From positions 1 to 16,418 of the forward strand of contig JAWZXG010000106.1 in NCBI GenBank assembly GCA_037178625.1: a stretch of DNA of 16,418 nt, written 5' to 3'. Below are positions 8,967-16,418 of the stretch, one piece after another. The DNA comes from Skeletonema tropicum (Eukaryota; Bacillariophyta; Thalassiosirophyceae; Thalassiosirales; Thalassiosiraceae). Within the stretch, counting starts at the first letter, position 1; each line of letters opens with the position of its first letter. The notes beneath the pieces are model-generated. The model saw nothing but the letters and a program-made list of their open reading frames with translations. It was not told the DNA's origin and did not search any database. A program made the position numbers and the translations under genes.

Positions 8967-10139
8967 ATGCTGCTGCCGCCCATAGTGTTTTGTTTTGCTA
9001 TACTTCTGCTATTGCGAAGCCCTTCGTCATGTGACGCCTTTACATCCTTGACAAGTGGCGGCGGGGATAGGGCTCGCCGTCTCTATGCATCACTTGACGT
9101 ATCACCATCATCGCCCGAATCGACGGAAGCGTTGCCAATGAACCAAAAAAATAGCCAACAGAATAATCAACAAATTAGAATCACGCTTGCTCAAGGGGAT
9201 GCGTGAGACTTGTCAAAAATACGATATGATCGAGAATGACGATCACATCATGGTGGTCTGTGTTTCCGGAGGCAAAGACAGCGCGACCATGCTCCACCTG
9301 CTAATGAAAATGAAAGAACGATTCGCTAGACCTGATGGCAGTGGCACCAACTTTCGTATAACGGCGGTGCACCTCAATCAAGTACAGCCTGGATACGACG
9401 GGTCGACGCTTGTTCAATGGCTAGACTCCACTGGTGTCGACTACAAAATCATAAAGGAGGATACATATTCAATTGTCAAAGATAAAACTCCTGAGGGCAA
9501 AACCTACTGTTCACTTTGCAGTCGTCTTCGAAGGGGCATACTTTACAGTATTGCACATGATATCAACGCTACAAAGATTGCTCTGGGCCATCATACGGAT
9601 GACGCCATTGAAACGCTCCTACTGAATGCTGTGCATGCAGGACAGCTAAAGTCCATGCCAGCGAGGTATTATTCGACCGAGAGGGATATGCACGTTATCA
9701 GGCCTCTGATGACGTGCCTGGAGGATGACATTCGAGAGTATGCGAGTGCCATGGACTTTCCCATCCTACCCTGCAATCTTTGCGGTTCACAGCCGGATGC
9801 GCACCGGGCAAAGATGAAGATGCTTGTTGGTTTGTTGGACGGGATGAATCCAAACGCGAGGAAAAATATGATCACTGCCATGTCCGATGTGAGACCGAGT
9901 CACTTGCTCGATGTGAATTTGAGGGAAGCTTGTGTGGGTTGAATGGGAAAACAGGTGAAATTGTTGCAATGGATAGAGCGAGGTTGGTCCGTGGCTTTGA
10001 GGGCGTTCAAGATTCGGTTAATGAATCGAACACAGCAGGAACTCCAGTTTCAGGCATGATAGATGATGATCATATCATTGATGGTAACGAGGATAACGGA
10101 AGTGCAATGCCACTGTCATTTATTGAGAGTTTGTTATGA
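8967..10139 (+). CDS. ttcA: TtcA-type tRNA-cytidine(32) 2-thiolase, plastid form
   Basis: TtcA activates C32 of certain tRNAs with ATP and replaces its 2-oxygen with sulfur, using a [4Fe-4S] cluster. Seen here: the PP-loop VCVSGGKDSATMLHLL (about 9260-9305), the CSLCSRLRRG Cys pair (about 9508-9540), GHHTDDAIETLLLN (about 9585-9630) and LPCNLCGSQPDAHRAK (about 9765-9815), giving the three conserved cluster Cys positions, then RPSHLLDVNLREA. The ATG at 8967 is the first after an in-frame TGA. It gives a hydrophobic signal peptide, MLLPPIVFCFAILLLL, followed by SSCDAFTS, a diatom-like plastid cleavage motif, so the enzyme probably acts in the plastid. Breaks lie near 9185-9191 and 9931-9938. 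Past the second, a variable tail starting with CGLNGKTGEIVAMDRARL continues to a TGA at 10137-10139. Confidence 0.9.
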
Positions 10140-10488
10140 TTAGATTAGTAAACACATGCATGTACGTGATACCCTAATGAATTCATTGTCATGCTCAAAA
10201 TCTAAGTTCTTTTCAAAAGTGGTCGACTTAACAAGTGCGTAACAAAATGAGAAGTAAATGTCTAGAGAGAGTAAACAATCAGTGAGTTTAGAAGGAACTG
10301 CAAAAATCGCATCATGCATTAGGAGACAAACTCTTATAAGCGACATAATGAAGTCAGGATACCATACAATCGATTTTCAGGAGCTTCTCAATCATTAGGT
10401 ACTCCCACGCATTAATGCATTTTCTCTCTAGTATCCACAATATATTTGGATCTGAAGTTACATTTTCTTGATGGAGATAGTACAGAAG
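10140..10488. other. Intergenic, no gene seen
   Basis: The sequence is AT-rich and follows the TtcA stop. Short open frames on the minus strand have no recognisable motifs. The tandem array begins at its right edge. Confidence 0.4.
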
Positions 10489-11910
10489 CACATTAGCACT
10501 GCTCAAAAGGGTAGCACCCGTAAAATTGACGAGGTGCTCATATGAGAGGTCAAGTGAGGGCTGGCCAGCAGCACCACATTCTACTAAATCGTATCCATCG
10601 TCGTCGATATGCGCATGAGCAGCTTCTAGTGGCCCATTATAGTCGGCGGTGACACTCAACAAGCACATTAGCACTGCTCAGACGGCTGGCGTTCGTAAAA
10701 GCGATGATACAGACTCGTAGCTGATATGAGAGGTCTGTAGTGTGGGTGTGGGCGGCGCAGAACACATTCACCAAATCGTATCTATCGTCGTCAATAGGCG
10801 CAATAGCCGCTTCTAGTGGCCCATTATAGTCGGTGGTGATACTCAACAAGCACATTAGCACTGCTCAGACAACTAGCGTCCGTAGAAGCGATGCTACAGA
10901 CCCGTAGCTGACGTGAGAGGTCAAGTGTGGGCTGGCCAGCAACACACATTCTACCAAATCGTATCTATCGTCGTCAATAGGCGCATGAGCCGCTTCTAGT
11001 GGCCCATTGTAATCGGCGGCGATACTATACAACTCACTAGCACTGTTCAGCTGTTTGGAAGAAATAAATGCGATGGCGATGCTACGGACTCGTAGCTGAT
11101 ATGAGAGATACAGTTTGGGCTGGCTAGCAGCATCACATTTCACCAAATTGTACCTATCGTCATAGATAGATATGCACATGAGCAGCTTCTAGTGGCCCAT
11201 TATCATTATAGTCGGTGGTGATACCCAACAAGCATATGATCACTGCTCAGACGGCTGGCGTCCGTAGAAGCGATGCTACAGACTCGTAGCTGACCCCAGC
11301 AACATTACATTCTACCAAATCGTATCTACCATCGTCGATATGCGTAATAGCCGCTTGTAGCTGTAGCAGCCAAATACATTCGGTGGTTAAAGTAGTGAAC
11401 CACATTGGCGCTGCTCAGACGGATTGCGCCCATAGAGTGGATGCTACGATGTCGTAGACGAACTGAAAGGTCCAATGTGGGCTTGCCGGCAGCACCCATT
11501 TTGCTTAATCGTGTCTATCGTTCTCGATACGTGCATGATCCGCTTCTAGTGGTTCAATGCACTCGGTGGTTATAGGAATGAACCACATTGGCGCTGCTCA
11601 GACGGATTGTTCCCATAGAGTGGATGCTACGATGTCGTAGACTAACTGAAAGGTCCAATGTAGGCTGGCCGGCAGCACTCATTTTTTCAAATCGTATCCA
11701 TCGTCGTCAATAGGCGCATTAGCCGCTTCTAGTTCTAGTGGCCTATCATAGTCGGTGGTGATACTAAACAAGCACATTTGTACTGCTCCGACGACTAGCG
11801 TCCGTAGAAGCGGTGCTACAGACTCGTAGCTGATATGAGAGGTCTGCATCTGCAGTGTGGGCTGGCCAGCAACTCCACATTCTACCAAATCGAAATTATC
11901 GTCGTCAATA
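10489..11910. repeat. Degenerate ~183-bp tandem repeat array, eight copies
   Basis: The anchor CACATTAGCACTGCTCA or a close variant recurs at 10489, 10664, 10851, 11033, 11233, 11401, 11584 and 11773. The spacings are 175, 187, 182, 200, 168, 183 and 189 (mean about 183). Each unit also contains GTAGCTGATATGAGAGGTC, GGGCTGGCCAGCA, ACCAAATCGTATCTATCGTC and GCTTCTAGTGGCCCATTATA, with scattered changes. The last unit is cut off close to the left end of the adjoining MITE. On the minus strand several units read DYNGPLEAA and IDDDRYDLV, but the unit lengths are not multiples of three, so a repeated protein is not established. A satellite-like origin is the simplest reading. Confidence 0.9.
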
Positions 11911-11914
11911 TTGG

Positions 11915-12267
11915 TACCGTCTTTACCTTAGAAAGTGTCCGTACGTATATCAACGACCACAGTATTACACCCCGGACACTTTTACCCCTCCAAGAAAAAG
12001 GCACGGACACTTACTAAATCCGGACACTTTCAATGGTTTTGCTAGTAAGATGTGTGCAAACATTTAAGACACCTGTCTTAATGTCCGAGGACAGTCTACA
12101 TACTCATCCCGCTCCCAGGGCGAAAAAATACTAGAAAGTGTCCGAATCTGGTCGGAATCTGGACGGACACTTCCTAATAAAACGCTGCGGACACCTTCAA
12201 GGCACCAGACCAGAAAAACAGTCCGGACAATAGAAAAATCCGGACACTTTCTAAGGTAAAGACGGTA
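11915..12267. mobile_element. 353-bp MITE with 27-bp TIRs, TA target site
   Basis: The ends 11915-11941 and 12241-12267 are exact 27-base inverted repeats, beginning TACCGTCTTTACC. The outermost TA on each side fits a TA duplication as made by Tc1/mariner-type transposases. The interior has no credible gene but holds GGACACTT seven times exactly on either strand (11933, 11974, 12005, 12022, 12136, 12165, 12242), plus near copies, which is typical of repeated transposase contact sites. It lies at the end of the ~183-bp tandem array. Its right flank TATCATAGTC resembles part of the repeat unit, so it may have inserted into the last copy. Confidence 0.87.
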
Positions 12268-12608
12268 TCATAGTCAAGTGTTTTGAGCCACTATTGTAGA
12301 AGCTCCTCATTGCTATAGTGACAGTGACATCAAACCTACGGCGCTGCTAGCTCACAACGCCGAATGGTGTGTGTATTAGCAGTGCGAGATCAGCTCAGGA
12401 AGCAATGTTTCGATACAACCTTGCTTAGAGAGCAGCTTTACTAATTGCTGCTCCCCAGTTCCAGCCTATATAGAATGGCATTTTAACACAATTATTTACT
12501 TTCTGTACAAAAAAATAGCTATAATTAGCACACAACACATTTGTAATTCGCGACAGGCTCACTGCTCTTGCCTTACAGCGTTTAGCTGCTCTATACCTAT
12601 AATGATGT
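12268..12608. other. Intergenic, 3' side of Patched-like gene
   Basis: No gene, RNA or repeat of note. It presumably includes the 3' UTR of the minus-strand Patched-like gene. Confidence 0.4.
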
Positions 12609-15600
12609 CTACAAGGTATTCTCTTGAAATGTGTCCTCTTCAATTTCGACTTCAGCCTTTGCCATCACTGGACAAACAGATTCATCCTTCTCCTCTGCTC
12701 CGTCTTCAACACTCTTCTCCTCTACTCCCTCGTCAGCACTCTTGATTGGTTCAGCAGATGCAAATGGCTTGGGACCGAACAACGCAAGTAATACTGGAAG
12801 CAAGATGAGCCCATGGCACACACCTAGTGAAACCGTCAAGGCAAATTGGATAGCTAGAGTCCTGAAGACATACGACTTGGAGAATAACAACACGGCGACG
12901 GCCAAGAATGTGCTCAGAGCCCCATTGAGGACAGAGGCTCCAATATCTGCCAATGATTCAGTTGCACGAGCGTCGTTATTGTTACCGCCCTTTACCATGA
13001 AGCAGTGGCCGATGTGAGCGGAGTAATCAATCGACAATCCAACAGCAAGAACAATATTGATGACTGACACGGAGTCTATGACTAACCCAAGCGCGAACAT
13101 GGCACCGAGAATCTCAATGATACAGAAGGCTACATTGACAGTGATGAGCAGTGCAGTCACAAAGCTGGCCACCGTGATGAGGACGATGATTCCGACGGCC
13201 AATATAGCAAGACCAACATTTCGATACAATTCAGAGCTGATAATCTTGAATCCTTCAATGTCAATGAACTTGACCGAGTAGGGAAAAGCTGGAGCAAGAT
13301 CTGTCCATGAATTTACCATGCTCCTCGTAGCATCCATGGCAGCAATTTGACTAGAGGCGTCATCAAGCACTTCACCTCGGTAGCTCTTGGTTAATCGAAC
13401 ATACTCCGCCTTGACACGAAGTGCCTCAAGGTCAGACCCATCCGACGAAAGCACAATGTCCTGAGCATACTTTGCACCTGGACCCATGAATTGGGCATAA
13501 GACCTCAGTGTAGCAACGAAGTCTTCGTAATTGGTAGGCCAGCCATCGTCTCCAGTCACAACTCCAATCGATGCTCCGTCTTCGGCGAGATAGTCCTTCA
13601 AACCCGCCATACATTTTGATAATTGTACTCGTTTGGCTCTGCAATATACGGAGGTTCCTCCGACAAACCTCGAAGCCGGGTATCAAGTGTAGCCAAACCC
13701 TCGCGACTCTTGTAGATTTCTTCACCGTTCGTAAAAGTAATATACAATGATTCGCCAGAAGAAGGAAAGTATTCGTCCGCAGCCTCCGAATAATCTTTGA
13801 TGTAGCTATCCACAGGGATGAAATTACGTGCAGAGTCTTCCACAGGTAGCTTGATGGTACCATACATGCCAAATGCGAATAGTGCAGAGAAGAAAATCAA
13901 GGTGCATGCTTTGCCCTGCTTGGACAAGATTGCCGGTGCGTGATATTTGCGAAAATATCTCGAAATGAACCCCTCCTTGGATCCACTATCTTCCACCTCA
14001 ATCTCTCGCTTCCTCGTAAAAGCAGCACAAGCAATCCCTCCGGTTGTCACGTTGCCTCTTCTCATCAATCACCATGCACGCCACGAAGAAAGTCGCTGAC
14101 AACACCCAAAGAAAGAAAATGTTGATGGATGCAAACGCACAGAATGACGCCAATGCCGGTAGCGCAGACGAAGAGGAAATTGCAAATGCCACCAGATCCG
14201 TCAATGACGTGACAGTAATTGACGCACCAGCACGGGAGAGTGCACGAGCACCACGCTGAATGAGACTCACGTCATCTTCTGATGCGCGGGCCACTCCCTC
14301 CCTCTCTCGATCAAATGCATTGGCAATCACGAACGCATCATCGACACCAATTCCCAATAAAACAAATGGGAGGACACTATGAACAGGACCATACAATAAT
14401 CCAGCCAACGAAGCCACACCAAACCCCGCCACAGTCGACAATGCCACCAAAAAGATTGCCGATAATGACATGGCCCAACGACTACCAATACCACAACTCA
14501 ATTTCGACCCAAGTGTCGCCCCCACAAACAAAAATGCAATGATGTAGGAAACTTGCACAAAGACTAAATCACCTGTAATTTCTCCACCAAATTCATCGGC
14601 AAAACTACGTGTGGACAAATAGCTAAAGTTCAACCCACTTTCGTCATTTTCATCCTGTGCCGATTGCACAGTTGCCAAAAATACAGACTTTTCCCACTCT
14701 TCATTAATTGGATCAACTGTTGACCCTCCCTCCAAATACGATTGATCATTCAAAAAGTACGATAGCGAAATAGCCTCTGCACTGACTAATGTACCATTTG
14801 TATCAAAACTTGGCACCACCAAAGACACTCTCAAAATCTTTTGGTTCTTTTCCGTAAGTATTCAAAGTTGTCATGACATCCTCATCTGATTCCAACCGTT
14901 CCAAATCATAATTCCATACTTTGAGTGGGGATATTACCAAACAGAGGCAGATTGGATCCAATTCGAATTGAGCGCAGGATCCCCCGGCCACAGTGCAGAG
15001 ACCATCTTGTGCTCCGAAGGAGGTTGAGGCAAAGGTGTAATTTTTGATTGTTGTAGGTGGAGTTTTTGTGTTTGGATGGATTGATGCAGTTTCATAACGT
15101 TGATTAGATTGTCTTTTGTTAGTACATTCTTCTTCATGATGTTGTCTTCTCCATTACTACTTGTACCATCATCATGATTATCCGCACTGCCACTACTACT
15201 GCTCACAATGACACTCTGAAATCTCGACGTGGGAGGGAAAAACTCCAAAAAGGCCGTACCCTCCTCCTCCGCCAGTGTATTTTGAGGAACCCATAGTTCT
15301 TCTGGACGGTTTTCGGTATTGAGCTTGGCCATCCCTCCAGCACACACGATGGAAATTGCGAGGGCGAGGGTGATGGTAAGTTTTGGACGAGTGGAGACCC
15401 AGTTTCCGATTGCGTAGAAGAAGGTGGAGATGGTGGTGTCGACCTTGTTGCTGATGGCCTCGCAGCGGTTTGAATTTGTGTTGTTGGGAGGTGTTGTTGA
15501 CGGTGATGGTACAGCTGATAATGATGATGTTTCTTGCACTTCATCTTCCTCTGATGATTGTTCGTTTTTCTGGAATATTGTCATTGATTTTGATTTTTCC

Positions 15601-15650
15601 ATGACAAAGGAGGCAGAGCGTGCCGATGCGGCGAGCAGATTGCCTGACAT
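12609..15650 (-). CDS. Patched/NPC1-like RND transporter, frame-broken
   Basis: A membrane protein of about 1010 residues in the RND superfamily, relatives of which move sterols or other lipids. The N-terminus (ATG at 15648-15650) is followed by a Ser-rich cytosolic part, TM1 (KLTITLALAISIVCAGGMA) and the family motif NRPEELWVPQNT. A Cys-containing lumenal domain follows (DGLCTVAGGSCAQFELDPIC), then a sterol-sensing-like five-helix block with GIGVDDAFVIANAF (about 14320-14360), a second lumenal domain, and a second helix block with GLSIDYSAHIGHCF (about 13005-13045). The C-terminus is acidic (ending EEDTFQENTL). The acidic residues in the two GxxxD motifs are those used for cation coupling in RND proteins. 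Four breaks fall in homopolymers: T5 at 15041-15045, T4 at 14839-14842, A4 at 14018-14021 and T4 at 13614-13617. Each is repaired by one base. The cargo is unknown. Confidence 0.88.
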
Positions 15651-16114
15651 TGTATAGGTAGATGAATTGTATGCTGTGAAGACTCGATTAGTTACCGCTA
15701 TAGCTGATGAGTGTCGCCTCTCTTGCTGCGTTGCTTCGGCTTACTGCAACGGTTGTTTTGAGCTCATCGATACACAGTATAAACAGTCGGCATGATGGAT
15801 GGTTTTGAATTGTACACTTTTTTTCTTTTCGTTCGACCACGTCACACTTTACGCACGGTCGAACACAAGAAGGAATTCTTCCCAATATTCCTACGTACAA
15901 ATCGCTTTTTTTGCCGTAAATAGTTAGAGAGAGCAACGATTCCTCTGTAACCTCAAATTCGCCAATCGGTACCACTCAAATCCACACTCCGAATTCATCT
16001 TTTACACACCTTCACTATGATGTTCTCCACTCCTATTATATGGCCACAGCAACAGAGCGAGTCAAAATCTAAAAGAGGAGGATTTAGATCTAAATAGATC
16101 TGTCTACGAGAAGG
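15651..16114. promoter_or_regulatory. Region upstream of Patched-like gene
   Basis: This region holds the likely promoter of the minus-strand Patched-like gene. A minus-strand open frame at 15688-15975 has no motif I recognise and I do not call it. Short AT-rich inverted sequence (AGATCTAAATAGATCT, 16086-16101) occurs near the foldback. Confidence 0.4.
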
Positions 16115-16217
16115 AGGGTAAGAATCAGGGTAAGAATTTTCTTACCCTCAGGGTAAGAATTCTTACCCTGATTCTTACCCTGCAGGGTATAAGAATTCTT
16201 ACCCTGATTCTTACCCT
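16115..16217. repeat. Foldback of AGGGTAAGAAT units
   Basis: Outer arms 16115-16138 and 16194-16217 are exact 24-base inverted repeats, each made of two AGGGTAAGAAT units. Between them are further units in both orientations, including a perfect 22-bp palindrome at 16149-16170. The whole stretch can fold into alternative hairpins. No clear flanking duplication is seen, so a mobile origin is not shown. Confidence 0.88.
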
Positions 16218-16418
16218 GCAAATATTTCCCCCTTGCTTCATCGCCAACTCTTGCCTCTTGCCCCATCCACCATGACGATGATACTTATCCCTCTGCCTTG
16301 TTGCTATTTCTGACCTCTGGGACATGAACACAGTCTATTACTCGACAACCTGACACTATATGGTGGCATTCGATGAGGTGATTTCCGTTCAAACCGTCTA
16401 GAACTGTCGGCATGGGTC
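16218..16418. other. Intergenic edge of window
   Basis: No gene, repeat or RNA that I can support in the last 200 bases. Confidence 0.4.

Noticed and set aside
10354..11888. Several minus-strand open frames inside the tandem array
   Set aside because: They are short, lie in different frames, and follow unit lengths that are not multiples of three. There is no recognisable domain.
10489..11910. CRISPR-like repeat array
   Set aside because: The whole ~183-bp unit is repeated, with no short repeat plus unique spacer pattern, and the context is eukaryotic.
11835..12067. Plus-strand open frames crossing into the MITE
   Set aside because: They join array and transposon sequence across an insertion border and have no coding features.
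15688..15975. 95-residue minus-strand open frame upstream of the Patched-like gene
   Set aside because: It has no recognised motif and lies where the promoter and 5' UTR are expected. An upstream exon cannot be supported.
16125..16331. Minus-strand open frame with RVRIRVRIL repeats
   Set aside because: The repeated peptide is simply the translation of the AGGGTAAGAAT foldback.

Overview
This window looks like nuclear DNA of a diatom or a close stramenopile alga. The evidence is presequences that resemble diatom plastid targeting (a signal peptide followed by a Phe-containing cleavage motif, CDA-FTS and AxAFxP), one short GT-AG intron (129 bp), closely packed genes on both strands, long polyglutamine and microsatellite runs, and small DNA-transposon derivatives. 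The exact species cannot be told from the sequence.

Layout. 1-1008: intergenic DNA with a 145-bp palindrome (222-366) and a 610-bp non-autonomous hAT-type element (391-1000) that has 17-bp terminal inverted repeats and an 8-bp target duplication. 1248-2844 (+): secreted FG-GAP/VCBS-type protein. 2985-4764 (-): cysteine synthase fused to a C-terminal glutaredoxin, with one intron. 5151-6040 (+): 6-phosphogluconolactonase. About 6157-7055 (-): FSH1-type serine hydrolase. 7397-8617 (+): LAMTOR3-like roadblock protein with a polyglutamine tail. 8967-10139 (+): plastid-type TtcA tRNA thiolase. 10489-11910: eight degenerate copies of a ~183-bp tandem repeat, followed by a 353-bp TA-flanked MITE (11915-12267). 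12609-15650 (-): Patched/NPC1-like RND transporter. 16115-16217: a foldback made of AGGGTAAGAAT units.

Every recognisable gene is broken by several one-base frame changes, and most of them sit in a homopolymer. A single base added or removed restores the family sequence. The same pattern across seven unrelated genes, including housekeeping ones, points to uncorrected indels in the assembly, not to seven pseudogenes. The gene coordinates below therefore span several reading frames.

The genes do not form one pathway. The cysteine synthase-glutaredoxin fusion (sulfur assimilation plus thiol redox), 6-phosphogluconolactonase (pentose-phosphate NADPH) and TtcA (tRNA sulfuration) share a loose sulfur/redox theme, but gene order in such genomes carries little functional meaning. 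The most notable points are the enzyme-glutaredoxin fusion, the LAMTOR3-like protein with its glutamine tail, the two well-delimited non-autonomous transposons, and the ~183-bp satellite-like array.
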